A stretch of 64,000 bases of DNA from positions 35,585-99,584 of the forward strand of contig JAGTRM010000011.1 in assembly GCA_018261735.1 (NCBI GenBank), written 5' to 3'. Within the stretch, counting starts at the first letter, position 1; the number at the start of each line of letters is the position of its first letter. Positions 28,210 through 37,153 of the stretch are shown here, piece after piece. Made by a program: the position numbers and the translations under genes. The stretch comes from Pseudomonadota bacterium (GTDB taxonomy: Bacteria; Pseudomonadota; Gammaproteobacteria; Burkholderiales; Chitinibacteraceae). The notes under the pieces are model-generated. The model was given only the letters and a program-made list of their open reading frames with translations, had not been told where the DNA came from and did not search any database.

Positions 28210-30592
28210 GCGTTTCTCCGAGATTGGGAATGGTGACAATGATACGGGTGCCCGCGCCCGGCGCGCTGTCGATTTCCAGCTCGCCACGCAGCATCCACAC
28301 CCGCTCGCGGATGCCGACGAGGCCAAAAGTCCTGGAAATGGATTCCGGATCGAAGCCGCAGCCGTTGTCCTCGACCAGCAAGGTCAACTCGCCCGTGCCT
28401 TGCGTGATCTTGATCCCTACCCAGCTCGCCTTGGCATGGCGTGCCACGTTGGTCAGCGCTTCCTGCACGATGCGGAACAGGATCACGCCACGCGCCTCGT
28501 CGATATCCTGCACTTCCGGGTCGATCTCGACCGCGCACTGCAACTGCAATCGCTCCTGCGCGCGCTGCGTCAGCCATTCCAGCGCGGGCAGCAGGCCCAG
28601 ATCGAGCGCGGGTGGTCGCAACGCGGTGACCACATTGCGCGAGATCTGCAGCGTGCGGTCGATCAGCTTTTTCAGCCCTTCCAGCCGCTGTGCCTGCGCC
28701 GGCAAGGCATCGCTCAGTGCCATCTGGCAGACCGAGGTTTCGATCTTCATCGCGGTCAGCACCTGCCCCAGCTCATCGTGCACTTCGCGCGCGATACTGG
28801 CCTTTTCGCGTTCGCGCACCGCCTCGTGGTGCGCGGCCAGTTCGCGCAGCAACAGGCGCGATTCGCCCAGCGACTGCTCGATGCGCTTGTTGGCGGTGAT
28901 ATCCCAGGCCATGCCATCCCAGATGCGCGTGCCATCGGCCTCGACGCGCTGGCTGGCTTTCAGGTCGATCCACTTCACCTCGCTGCGATCGGTGACGATG
29001 CGCCCGAGCCAGTTCCACATCGCCTGCTGGGCGATGGCTGCCTCCATGCTGGTGCCGAACGTCGCGCGGTCCAGCGGGTGGACGATGCTCTGCAACTGCG
29101 CCGGATTGTTGCGGATATAGTCGGCCGGATAACCGCAGAGCCCGGCGCAAGCTTCGCTCAGATAGGCCAGTTCCGCCGTTTGCGCCCCCACCGGCTGGCG
29201 CAGCTGGAACACCATGCCGGGAACGTGGTTGGCCAGCTCGCGAAAGCGCGCTTCGCTGTCCTCCAGCGCGCGCCGAATGCGGTTGCGCTCGCTGATATCG
29301 GTCATGAACAGCACGATGTATTCGTTGTCGCCATACGACTGGTGGCAGGCATGCACTTCCACCGGCAACAGGCTGCCATCGCTGCGGCGCAGATCCGCCT
29401 CGTAATTGCGGAAATGCTGGCGGCGCAGGCTGTTCCAGAACGCCAGCCAGTGGGCGTTGACGTCGGTGTATTGCGGATCGATCTCCTGAAAACGGCTGGC
29501 CAGCAGCGTTGCCAGATCCAGGTCCAGCAGTTCGCACACGGCCTGGTTGGCATACTGGATGCGCCCATCCCAATACAGCCGCAACACGCCGACCGGGCTG
29601 TGATCGACCGAAAACTGCGTATGCGACAAGGCGAGCGAGAGTTTCTGCCGCTCCAGCAGTTCATTTTCCAGCTGGCGCAACTGCAGCTGGGTTTGCTCGC
29701 TCAGGCGGCGGTTCTTCAGCGCAAGGAAGGCAAACAGCAGGGCAATCGCCAGCGAGAGACTGGCAATGGCGCCCCAGAAAACCGGCTGGTCCCACCATTC
29801 GCGTTGGTCGGCGCGAATCCAGCGCGCTTCGATCTCGGCCGCCCTTTCGCGCGGCAAGCCGGCCAGTGCGCGGTCCATGATCTCGTTCAGCTCCGGCCAA
29901 TCGTCACGCGAAGCAATGCGCAGCAAGGAGGGATAACCGGCATCGCCACCCACGTGCAGCGTGCTGAACTGCGGCTGCTGCAGCCAGTACAGCGCCTGGG
30001 CGCGGTCGACCACCGCCACCTGCGCCTCGCCCGAAACCAGCCGCTGCAGCGCAATCGGCGCCGCATCGACGGTTTCCAGTTTCAGGTCGGGATAATTGCG
30101 CGCCAGAAAACCGGCGACCTGCTGCTGCGGCAGGACGGCCAAGGTTTCGCTGGTCAAGGCGTCGGGGGAATCGAGTTTCGGTCCGGTGCGCGCCATCACC
30201 AGTTTGCTGGCGAGCTTGAGGTAGGCCTCGGTGAACAGCCAGTAGCGCAGCCGCTGCGGCGTTTGCTCGACGCCGAACGCCATGTCGATCTGGTGCGCCT
30301 GCCCCAGCCGGCTCAGCTCGTCTTCCGAGGCGACCAGCACCGGCTTGAACGTAATCCCCAGCTGCTCCTGCAACACGTTGAGGTAATCAATCGCCAAGCC
30401 CTGCGGATTGCCGGTATTCACATCGTTTTGCGCAAAAGGCGGTGCGAGCACGATGCCGACGCGGATTTCGGCATGGCTGGCCAGCCATTGCTTCTGCGGC
30501 GGCGTCCAGACGGTATCCGCCAGCGCCGGCCAGGAAAGGCAGGCAAGCAGCATCGCCAGCAGGAAGCAGCGGATTGGGTGGGGGCGGGTCAT
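28187..30592 (-). CDS. Sensor kinase with periplasmic SBP_bac_3 domain and PAS domains
   Basis: An 801-residue hybrid-free kinase. Signal peptide 1-25, a periplasmic amino-acid-binding type domain (SBP_bac_3, about 32-262), a transmembrane helix (about 272-292), two PAS domains (about 320-440 and 445-575), then HisKA_3 with phospho-acceptor His605 (AREVHDELGQ) and a HATPase domain (VEDNGCGFDP). The solute-binding-like sensor suggests direct detection of an amino acid or organic anion in the periplasm. The start MTRPHPIRCF gives a proper signal peptide; an earlier ATG is possible. Operon with the NarL-type regulator. Confidence 0.92.
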   Translation of the reverse strand: MTRPHPIRCFLLAMLLACLSWPALADTVWTPPQKQWLASHAEIRVGIVLAPPFAQNDVNTGNPQGLAIDYLNVLQEQLGITFKPVLVASEDELSRLGQAHQIDMAFGVEQTPQRLRYWLFTEAYLKLASKLVMARTGPKLDSPDALTSETLAVLPQQQVAGFLARNYPDLKLETVDAAPIALQRLVSGEAQVAVVDRAQALYWLQQPQFSTLHVGGDAGYPSLLRIASRDDWPELNEIMDRALAGLPRERAAEIEARWIRADQREWWDQPVFWGAIASLSLAIALLFAFLALKNRRLSEQTQLQLRQLENELLERQKLSLALSHTQFSVDHSPVGVLRLYWDGRIQYANQAVCELLDLDLATLLASRFQEIDPQYTDVNAHWLAFWNSLRRQHFRNYEADLRRSDGSLLPVEVHACHQSYGDNEYIVLFMTDISERNRIRRALEDSEARFRELANHVPGMVFQLRQPVGAQTAELAYLSEACAGLCGYPADYIRNNPAQLQSIVHPLDRATFGTSMEAAIAQQAMWNWLGRIVTDRSEVKWIDLKASQRVEADGTRIWDGMAWDITANKRIEQSLGESRLLLRELAAHHEAVREREKASIAREVHDELGQVLTAMKIETSVCQMALSDALPAQAQRLEGLKKLIDRTLQISRNVVTALRPPALDLGLLPALEWLTQRAQERLQLQCAVEIDPEVQDIDEARGVILFRIVQEALTNVARHAKASWVGIKITQGTGELTLLVEDNGCGFDPESISRTFGLVGIRERVWMLRGELEIDSAPGAGTRIIVTIPNLGETHDSRTDR

Positions 30593-30671
30593 GGCAGATC
30601 GGAAGGCTTCAAAAAGAGCAACCATACTGACATTCATGATCGGGGAATGCCAGCGTGGTTTTTCACAACAC

Positions 30672-32111
30672 TTAGTTCCCGGATTCGTGATCAGGGGCAC
30701 GCTGCAAATGGAACGGAAGCTGCGGCCGGGTCAACACTTCCGGCTTCAGGATTTCCGCCAGTTGCTCGGCGCTCAGCAGGCCTTTTTCCAGCACCAGTTC
30801 GGCCACGCCACGCCCCGAAACCAGTGCTTCCTGCGCAATCATGGTGGCATTTTCGTAACCGATATATGGATTCAGCGCCGTGACCACGCCGATCGAATGC
30901 GCCACGCTTTCGCGCAGGCGCTCGACGTTGGCGGTAATGCCGGATACGCAGCGGTCGGCCAGCAAGCGGCAACCGCGCGAGAGATGGCTGATGCTCTTGG
31001 CGAGGCTGTGCGCAATGATCGGCTCGAACGCATTGAGCTGCAGCTGCCCGGCCTCGGCCGCCATGGTCACGGTCATGTCGTTGCCGATCACCTCGAACGC
31101 GATCTGGTTCACCACCTCCGGAATCACCGGGTTGACCTTGCCCGGCATGATGCTCGACCCGGCCTGCATCGGCGGCAAGTTGATTTCGTTGAGCCCGGCA
31201 CGCGGGCCGCTGGAGAGCAGGCGTAAATCGTTGCAGACCTTGGAAAGCTTGACCGCCACACGCTTGAGCACGCCGGAGAGCTGAACGAAACTGCCGCAAT
31301 CTTGCGTGGCTTCCACGAGATTGGGCGAGGTGATCAGCGCAATGCCGCTGATCGCGGCCAGATGGCCGCGCACGCGCTCGGCATAGCGCGGATGCGCGTT
31401 GATGCCGGTGCCGATCGCGGTGGCGCCGAGGTTGATTTCGCACAGCAAGCGCGAAGCCTCGCGCACGCGCTCGATGTCCTCACCCAGCATTACGGCATAG
31501 GTCGAGAACTCCTGCCCCAGCGTCATCGGCACCGCATCCTGCAACTGGGTGCGGCCCATCTTCAGCACATCGCGAAATTCCTCGGCCTTGGCCTCGAACG
31601 CGATGCGCAGGTAATCCATGCTCGCAATCAGATCCTGCAGGCTCACATAGGCAAACAGGCGCAGTGCGGTCGGATACACGTCGTTGGTCGACTGACTCAG
31701 ATTCACGTCTTCGTTCGGGTGCAACGCCGCGTAATCGCCTTTCTTGCGCCCCATCAGCTCCAGCGCGCGGTTGGCGATCACCTCGTTGGCATTCATGTTG
31801 GTCGAGGTGCCGGCGCCGCCCTGGATCACATCGACGGCAAACTGCTCGTGCCACTGGCCGCCGCAAATTTCCTCGCAGGCACGCACGATCGCATCGGCCT
31901 TGTTGGATGCCAGCAGGCCGAGGTCGCAATTGGCTCGCGCGGCCGCCATCTTGATTTGGGCCAAGGCGCGGATCAGTTCCGGGTAGATCGAAATCGGCAC
32001 GCCCGAAACCGGGAAGTTTTCCAGCGCGCGCAGGGTATGCACGCCGTAATAGGCATCGGCCGGAACTTCCCGGTTGCCGAGCAGATCATGTTCAAGACGG
32101 AATGGGCTCAC
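30672..32111 (-). CDS. aspA: Aspartate ammonia-lyase
   Basis: A 479-residue fumarase/aspartase-superfamily enzyme that interconverts aspartate with fumarate and ammonia. The signature loop GSSIMPGKVNP carries the catalytic Ser. The N-terminal motifs GGAGTSTNMNANEVIANRA and NLSQSTNDVYPTA and the substrate site GATAIGTGINAHPRYA separate it from fumarase. Expected length is about 470-480. It is downstream of gabD with a hairpin in the gap, and feeds fumarate to the TCA cycle next to the succinate produced by GabTD. Confidence 0.93.
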   Translation of the reverse strand: MSPFRLEHDLLGNREVPADAYYGVHTLRALENFPVSGVPISIYPELIRALAQIKMAAARANCDLGLLASNKADAIVRACEEICGGQWHEQFAVDVIQGGAGTSTNMNANEVIANRALELMGRKKGDYAALHPNEDVNLSQSTNDVYPTALRLFAYVSLQDLIASMDYLRIAFEAKAEEFRDVLKMGRTQLQDAVPMTLGQEFSTYAVMLGEDIERVREASRLLCEINLGATAIGTGINAHPRYAERVRGHLAAISGIALITSPNLVEATQDCGSFVQLSGVLKRVAVKLSKVCNDLRLLSSGPRAGLNEINLPPMQAGSSIMPGKVNPVIPEVVNQIAFEVIGNDMTVTMAAEAGQLQLNAFEPIIAHSLAKSISHLSRGCRLLADRCVSGITANVERLRESVAHSIGVVTALNPYIGYENATMIAQEALVSGRGVAELVLEKGLLSAEQLAEILKPEVLTRPQLPFHLQRAPDHESGN

Positions 32112-32156
32112 GGCGAACTCCCTGAGAATTGCTACTTGGGAAGTTGAAATACAAGA

Positions 32157-32179
32157 GGGCTACGCTTCCAGCATAGCCC
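32157..32179 (-). terminator. Hairpin between gabD and aspA
   Basis: GGGCTACGC (32157-32165) pairs with GCATAGCCC (32171-32179; one wobble pair) around a 5-nt loop. On the minus strand it is followed by a T-rich stretch with interruptions. It may partly terminate gabTD transcripts. Confidence 0.5.
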
Positions 32180-32189
32180 CCGACAATGA

Positions 32190-33650
32190 TCAGCGATCGA
32201 TCCCGCCAAAGCACAGGTACTTGATTTCCAGATAATCCTCGACGCCATAGTGCGAGCCTTCGCGCCCGAGGCCCGATTGCTTCACGCCGCCGAACGGCGC
32301 CACCTCGTTGGAGATCATGCCGGTATTGATGCCGACCATGCCGTATTCCAGCGCTTCGGCCACGCGCCAAATGCGGCCGATATCACGGCTATAGAAATAG
32401 CTGGCCAGACCAAACTCGGTATCGTTGGCCAGCGCGATCAGCTCGGCTTCGGTCTCGAAGCGGAAAACCGGCGCCAGCGGGCCGAAGGTTTCCTCGCGCG
32501 CGACCAGCATGCCGGCGTTCAAATCCTTGACGATGGTCGGCTCAAAGAACGAATGCCCGAGCGCATGGCGCTTGCCGCCCGCGACCAGCTTGCCGCCCTT
32601 GGCCAGCGCATCTGCAACGTGTTCTTCCACCTTTTGCACGGCCTTTTCATCGATCAGCGGCCCCTGGGTCACGCCCGCATGCATGCCGTTGCCGATCTTG
32701 AGCTTGCCAACCGCCACGGCCAGCTTGTCGATAAAGGCTTCGTAAACGCCAGCCTGCACGTACAGCCGGTTGGCGCAAACGCAGGTCTGCCCGGCATTGC
32801 GGAACTTGGAGGCCATCGCGCCTTCGACTGCAGCATCGAGATCGGCATCGTCGAACACCACGAAAGGCGCGTTGCCGCCGAGCTCCATCGAAGTTTTCTT
32901 CACCGTGGCCGCGCACTGCGCCATCAGCAGCTTGCCGATATCGGTCGAGCCGGTGAACGAGAGCTTGGCCACCTTCGGGTTGCCGGTCAGCTCGCCGCCG
33001 ATCGCCGAGGAATTGCCGGTCACCACGCTGAACAGCCCGGCGGGGATGCCGGCCTCCTCGGCCAGCACCGCCAGCGCCAGCGCCGAGAACGGCGTCTGCA
33101 TCGCGGGCTTCAGCACCATCGAGCAGCCCACCGCCAGTGCCGGGCCAACCTTGCGCGTGATCATCGCGTTGGGGAAGTTCCACGGCGTAATCGCGGCGGT
33201 CACACCGATCGGCTGCTTGATCACGACCAGGCGCTTGTCGCCCGATGGCGAGGGAATCGTATCGCCGTACACGCGCTTGGCTTCCTCGGCGAACCACTCG
33301 ATAAAGCTCGCGCCGTAGGCGATTTCGCCCTTGGCCTCGGCCAGCGGCTTGCCCTGTTCGGCGGTCAGGATCGTGGCCAGATCGTCCTGGTTGGCCATCA
33401 TCAGCTCAAACCAGCGGCGCAATACGGCGGCGCGTTCCTTGCCGGTCTTCTGCTTCCACGACTGCATCGCGGTTTCGGCGGCGTCGATCGCGCGGCGGGT
33501 TTCTTCCGCGCCCATGAACGGAACCGTACCCAGAACCTTGCCCGTCGCCGGATTGGTCACTTCGCGGGTGGCTTTCGAATCGGCGTTCACCCATTGCCCG
33601 GCCACGTAGGCTTGCTGGCGGAACAGTGCGGGGTTTTTCAGTGTCAGCAT
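32190..33650 (-). CDS. gabD: NAD(P)-dependent succinate-semialdehyde dehydrogenase
   Basis: A 486-residue aldehyde dehydrogenase oxidising succinate semialdehyde to succinate. The catalytic Glu is in MELGGNAPFVV, the catalytic Cys in NAGQTCVCANRLYV, and the cofactor-binding segment is ITPWNFPNAMITRKV. The C-terminus EGSHYGVEDYLEIKYLC is typical of GabD. It starts 8 nt after gabT, so the two are cotranscribed. Together they complete the GABA shunt from 4-aminobutyrate to succinate. Confidence 0.95.
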   Translation of the reverse strand: MLTLKNPALFRQQAYVAGQWVNADSKATREVTNPATGKVLGTVPFMGAEETRRAIDAAETAMQSWKQKTGKERAAVLRRWFELMMANQDDLATILTAEQGKPLAEAKGEIAYGASFIEWFAEEAKRVYGDTIPSPSGDKRLVVIKQPIGVTAAITPWNFPNAMITRKVGPALAVGCSMVLKPAMQTPFSALALAVLAEEAGIPAGLFSVVTGNSSAIGGELTGNPKVAKLSFTGSTDIGKLLMAQCAATVKKTSMELGGNAPFVVFDDADLDAAVEGAMASKFRNAGQTCVCANRLYVQAGVYEAFIDKLAVAVGKLKIGNGMHAGVTQGPLIDEKAVQKVEEHVADALAKGGKLVAGGKRHALGHSFFEPTIVKDLNAGMLVAREETFGPLAPVFRFETEAELIALANDTEFGLASYFYSRDIGRIWRVAEALEYGMVGINTGMISNEVAPFGGVKQSGLGREGSHYGVEDYLEIKYLCFGGIDR

Positions 33651-33658
33651 GATTGTCC

Positions 33659-34936
33659 TCACGAGCGAATGGCGGTTTCCAGGATAGCGAGCGCTTCGTC
33701 GAGCACGCTGTCCTCGATGGTCAGCGGGCAGAGGAAACGGATCACGTTGTAGTACGGGCCGCAGGTCAAGAGGATCAGGCCCAATTCCAGCGCCTTGTTC
33801 TTGACCTTGGTGGCAAATTCAGCCGAAGGCTTGCCGTCCTGCATGAATTCGACAGCCACCATCGCACCCGGGCCGCGCACTTCGGCGATCTGCGGCACTT
33901 CCGCTTGCAGCGCAAGCAGCCGATTCTTGATCTTGTCACCGATAGACACCGCGCGCGCGCACAGGTTTTCTTCTTCGATCACTTCCATCACCGCCAGCGC
34001 CGCGGCGGTGGCGATCGGGTTGCCGCCGTAGGTGCCGCCCAGGCCGCCGGGTGCTGCTGCATCCATGATCTCGGCCCGACCGACCACGCCGGAAAGCGGA
34101 AAGCCGCCAGCCAGCGACTTGGCCATGGTCATCAGGTCGGGTTTCACATCGTAATGCTGCATGGCGAACAGTTTGCCGGTGCGGGCAAAGCCGGTCTGGA
34201 TCTCGTCGGCGATCAGCAAGATGCCATTCTCGTCGCAGATCTGGCGCAGGCCGCGCATGAAATCGGCCGGGGCCTGCACGAAACCGCCCTCGCCTTGCAC
34301 CGGTTCGAGGATGATGGCCGCCACCCGCTTGGCTTCCACGGCATGCTTGAACAGCTCGCGCACCGAAGCCAGCGATTCCTCGACACTCACGCCATGCAGC
34401 GCGTTCGGATACTGGGCATGGAATACGTCGGCCGGGAACGGGCCGAAACCGATCTTGTACGGCGCCACCTTGCCGGTCAGCGCCATGGTCATCATGGTGC
34501 GGCCATGAAAACCGGCGGCAAAGGCAATGATCGCCGCACGGCCGGTCGCGGCGCGGGCAATCTTGACCGCGTTTTCCACGGCTTCCGCGCCGGTGGTCAC
34601 GAACAGGGTCTTGGCTGGGCCCTCGATCGGCGCGGCATCGTTGATTTTTTCCGCGAGTTCCACATAGCTGCTGTACGGCATGACCTGGTAGCAGGTATGC
34701 GAAAAGCTTTCCAGCTGCGCCGCTACGGCCGCCTTGACCTTCGGATGCAGGTGGCCGGTATTGAGCACGGCAATGCCGGCAGCAAAGTCGATATAGCGGC
34801 GACCTTCCTCGTCCCAGATTTCGGCGTTCAGCGCTTTCTTGGCAAAGACCTGCGTGGTAATACCCACGCCGCGCGGGGTGGCGGCCTGGCGGCGCTCGTT
34901 CCAGAGTTGGTTGGTCATGCTGACTTTTGCATCCAT
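33659..34936 (-). CDS. gabT: 4-aminobutyrate aminotransferase
   Basis: A 425-residue PLP-dependent class III aminotransferase converting GABA and 2-oxoglutarate to succinate semialdehyde and glutamate. The PLP lysine is in TMAKSLAGGFPLSGV, the acidic residue in LLIADEIQTGFARTG. N-terminal GVGITTQVFAKKALN and VTTGAEAVENAVKIAR are family-typical. GabT and PuuE are hard to tell apart by eye; the adjacent PuuR-like regulator would suit either. An AAAGGA site precedes the start. Divergent from the regulator gene. Confidence 0.94.
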   Translation of the reverse strand: MDAKVSMTNQLWNERRQAATPRGVGITTQVFAKKALNAEIWDEEGRRYIDFAAGIAVLNTGHLHPKVKAAVAAQLESFSHTCYQVMPYSSYVELAEKINDAAPIEGPAKTLFVTTGAEAVENAVKIARAATGRAAIIAFAAGFHGRTMMTMALTGKVAPYKIGFGPFPADVFHAQYPNALHGVSVEESLASVRELFKHAVEAKRVAAIILEPVQGEGGFVQAPADFMRGLRQICDENGILLIADEIQTGFARTGKLFAMQHYDVKPDLMTMAKSLAGGFPLSGVVGRAEIMDAAAPGGLGGTYGGNPIATAAALAVMEVIEEENLCARAVSIGDKIKNRLLALQAEVPQIAEVRGPGAMVAVEFMQDGKPSAEFATKVKNKALELGLILLTCGPYYNVIRFLCPLTIEDSVLDEALAILETAIRS

Positions 34937-35262
34937 GATTCATGTCCTTTTCGAAGAGGAATGCAAGGCACGCGGCCCCGCCAAAAATTAATGAAGTTCG
35001 TGCGGCTCGCGAAATCAACCGGACACCCTGCCGCCAACTGGAAATCAGTCTACATGTGTCAATTAAAATTAACAACAAGGGCGATAAAAATTTTTACCAC
35101 CGCTCGGCGTGATGTAAAATATTACTCAAAGCAATAGGAAAACAACCGCATACGCCAGCACTGCATAAGCCAGGGATGTGATTGCGCCATCACGGCGTTG
35201 CCGCATTTTTTTGGTGCGGGATCCGACTATTGTTTATTATATTGAACAACAAGGGTGCATAA
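34937..35262. promoter_or_regulatory. Divergent gabT / PuuR-like regulator control region
   Basis: A 326-nt AT-rich region without genes. It carries two copies of a direct repeat, AACAACAAGGGCGATAAA (35071-35088) and AACAACAAGGGTGCATAAA (35245-35263), one towards gabT and one overlapping the regulator start. A near-palindrome at 35230-35249 (TTGTTTA...TGAACAA) contains a sequence resembling the E. coli PuuR box (AAAATATAATGAACA), 11 of 15 positions. Confidence 0.6.
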
Positions 35263-35808
35263 ATGGACGTCGGCACACGACTCAAAATGGTGCGTGAATC
35301 ACGCGGACTCTCCCAGCGCGAACTGGCAAAACGGGCCGGTGTGACCAACGCTTCCATCTCGCTGATCGAGCAAAATCGCGTCAGCCCTTCCATCAGCTCG
35401 CTGAAAAAGGTGCTCGACGGCATTCCCATGTCCATGGTCGAGTTTTTCACATCGGAGCAGGAAACCAGGGAGCCCAAGCATGTTTTCCGCGCATCGGAAC
35501 AACCCGATGTCGGCGGAGGGGGCGTCAGAATGATGCTGGTGGGGGCCGGTACGGATAACCGGCAAATCGGCTTGCTGCGCGAGATCTACGCACCGGGCGC
35601 GGATACCGGCGAGGAAATGTACAGCCATGAAGGACAGGAATGCGGCGTGGTCATGCAGGGAACCATCGAGCTGACCATCGACAAGCAGGTCTACACTCTG
35701 GAAGCCGGCGATGGCTATTACTTCCCCAGCACCCAACCCCACCGCTTCCGCAATATCGGCACCACGGAGGCCCTGGTCATCAGCGCCAACAATCCGCCCA
35801 CGCTGTAG
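35263..35808 (+). CDS. PuuR-like XRE/cupin transcriptional regulator
   Basis: A 181-residue protein. The N-terminal XRE HTH (about 4-60) reads LSQRELAKRAGVTNASISLI and EQNRVSPSISSLKKVL. A C-terminal cupin_2 domain (about 105-175) contains HEGQECGVVMQGTIELTI and DGYYFPSTQPHRFRN. The layout and length match PuuR of E. coli (185 residues), which represses putrescine catabolism genes. It is divergent from gabT-gabD, and its own promoter contains a PuuR-box-like element, so control of gabTD and itself is likely. Confidence 0.85.
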   Translation: MDVGTRLKMVRESRGLSQRELAKRAGVTNASISLIEQNRVSPSISSLKKVLDGIPMSMVEFFTSEQETREPKHVFRASEQPDVGGGGVRMMLVGAGTDNRQIGLLREIYAPGADTGEEMYSHEGQECGVVMQGTIELTIDKQVYTLEAGDGYYFPSTQPHRFRNIGTTEALVISANNPPTL

Positions 35809-35825
35809 GCCGAACGCAGAAAAGC

Positions 35826-36365
35826 TTACTTGCGCACCAGCATTTCCTGGCGCATGGCGGTGAATTGGCGCGCCAGCAGATCGCGCGCCGTATCCAGCCC
35901 GAAGCCGGCCACCATCTTCGAGGTCGGCCACCAATCGGCCCGATAGCTGATCTCGGTTTGATTATCGGACTGCAACAGTTTCGCAATACTCCTGGTCAGC
36001 CCCGCATCGCCGCCAACCGTGGTTGCGTGGATTTCCGTATTCGGAAACAGTTCGATATCGCGCACCGAGGTGTAATTCACCTCGAAGAAGGCCACCGGCA
36101 CCACGCCTTTTTGCTGAACCCGCAACGAGTTCCCCTGCCGGAAAAGGATCTTGCTTTCCTTCAGGTAGGGCAAAAAATGCGTCATGTTTTCAAAGTCGAC
36201 CAAGACGCCCCAGGCACGTTCACGCGATACCGGCACAAAAAAGTGCGCCGACAGCACCACATGATCACTTTCCTGGTTCGCCGAGACCTGAACCGGATCA
36301 AGCACCGCCGCGCAGGCAAACTCGCCGGCAACGAGCAAGGCCAGGCCAGCCAGCCATGTTTTCAT
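35826..36365 (-). CDS. Exported SRPBCC-family protein
   Basis: A 179-residue protein with signal peptide 1-19 (MKTWLAGLALLVAGEFACA). The START/polyketide-cyclase-like fold is suggested by ARAW-type segment SRERAWGVLVDFENMTHFLP and the C-terminal helix GFGLDTARDLLARQFTAMRQ. The domain binds hydrophobic ligands in a cavity; ligand unknown. It overlaps the upstream PilZ gene by 4 nt, so translation is coupled. Confidence 0.8.
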   Translation of the reverse strand: MKTWLAGLALLVAGEFACAAVLDPVQVSANQESDHVVLSAHFFVPVSRERAWGVLVDFENMTHFLPYLKESKILFRQGNSLRVQQKGVVPVAFFEVNYTSVRDIELFPNTEIHATTVGGDAGLTRSIAKLLQSDNQTEISYRADWWPTSKMVAGFGLDTARDLLARQFTAMRQEMLVRK

Positions 36366-36679
36366 CGCAACACCTCAAGAATCAGCAAACCCAATTCATA
36401 AAGCTGCCCTTGTTCGATTTCGTGGCAGCGCACCACCCGCACCCTCGCAGAAAACGGCTTCACCGGCTCCATCGCAATACGGGGCGGCACCAGATGCACC
36501 TCGAACTCTTCCTGTGGCTGCGGCACGTAACTGGTACGCAGCGTCATGCCCTTAACGCTCAAGTCGGTGCATTCGCCGTACTGCGTCGGGCCGAAATCCG
36601 CCGGGCAAATCTTGGCCCGAAACTGCACCGGCACCCGGCGAGCACTGCGCGCATCCTGCCAAGACTTGGGCTGACTCAT
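36362..36679 (-). CDS. PilZ-domain protein
   Basis: A 105-residue single PilZ domain. The c-di-GMP-binding RxxxR-type motif is RRVPVQFRA near residues 14-22 and the D/NxSxxG motif is CTDLSVKGM near 37-45. It probably acts as a c-di-GMP receptor. The coupled downstream gene is an exported SRPBCC protein; no motility or cellulose gene is adjacent, so the process controlled is unknown. Confidence 0.88.
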   Translation of the reverse strand: MSQPKSWQDARSARRVPVQFRAKICPADFGPTQYGECTDLSVKGMTLRTSYVPQPQEEFEVHLVPPRIAMEPVKPFSARVRVVRCHEIEQGQLYELGLLILEVLR

Positions 36680-36805
36680 AAAATTTCCGTTTACGAACTG
36701 CCTTGATCATGGCACATGTTTTTGACAATTTGAAACAGCCCGAACATCGCCGGCAGTCAGCTTTGCTCCCCCTGCGCTCCCGCCGCACAAAAAAGACGGT
36801 ACGTG

Positions 36806-36834
36806 TTGACACCCCAATTCAAGAATGGTCTAAT
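36806..36834 (+). promoter_or_regulatory. Promoter of the tRNA-Val/tRNA-Asp unit
   Basis: TTGACA (36806-36811), 17-nt spacer, TCTAAT (36829-36834), followed by a GC-rich discriminator GCGCCC typical of stringently controlled stable-RNA promoters. The tRNA starts 21 nt after the -10 box. Confidence 0.85.
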
Positions 36835-36855
36835 GCGCCCTCTTCGCGAAACAGC

Positions 36856-36931
36856 GGGTGGTTAGCTCAGTTGGTAGAGCGTCTGCCTTACAAGCAGAAT
36901 GTCGGCGGTTCGATCCCGTCACCACCCACCA
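36856..36931 (+). tRNA. tRNA-Val (anticodon TAC)
   Basis: 76 nt with encoded CCA. Acceptor GGGTGGT pairs with ACCACCC; the anticodon arm TCTGC-CTTACAA-GCAGA gives TAC; the T arm is GGCGGTTCGATCCCGTC. Complete cloverleaf. Transcribed with tRNA-Asp. Confidence 0.97.
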
Positions 36932-36950
36932 GTCTCGTGAAAACCGCTGC

Positions 36951-37027
36951 GGAGCGGTAGTTCAGTTGGTTAGAATACCGGCCTGTCACGCCGGGGGTCG
37001 CGGGTTCGAGTCCCGTCCGCTCCGCCA
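36951..37027 (+). tRNA. tRNA-Asp (anticodon GTC)
   Basis: 77 nt with encoded CCA. Acceptor GGAGCGG pairs with CCGCTCC; the anticodon arm CCGGC-CTGTCAC-GCCGG gives GTC; T arm GCGGGTTCGAGTCCCGT. It lies 19 nt after tRNA-Val. Confidence 0.97.
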
Positions 37028-37038
37028 CAGAATCAAAT

Positions 37039-37072
37039 AAAGCCCTCAAGCATCCTTGCCTGAGGGCTTTTT
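37039..37072 (+). terminator. Terminator of the tRNA unit
   Basis: AAAGCCCTCA (37039-37048) pairs with TGAGGGCTTT (37061-37070) followed by TT, 11 nt after tRNA-Asp. Confidence 0.85.
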
Positions 37073-37153
37073 CACATCCACCCCGCCCAAACACCTTAAT
37101 TCTTCCTTAAGCCCGACCCGCTAGTCTGCAGATAACGTTTCAGGGAGATTGTT

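Noticed and set aside
27860..30883. 1007-codon open frame on the plus strand
   Set aside because: It runs antisense to the sensor kinase and aspA end, is Arg/Gln/Leu-rich with no family features, and arises from high GC at third positions of the real gene.
32250..33752. 500-codon plus-strand frame opposite gabD
   Set aside because: Composition (Arg, His, Gly, Gln rich) is typical of an antisense shadow; gabD has all catalytic motifs.
33653..35137. 494-codon plus-strand frame opposite gabT
   Set aside because: Antisense shadow of gabT that also crosses the AT-rich promoter region; no recognisable domain.
36710..36726. Possible sigma-54 promoter TGGCAC...TTTGA
   Set aside because: The -12 element lacks TTGC and spacing is off; no sigma-54 role is expected for the PilZ or tRNA genes.
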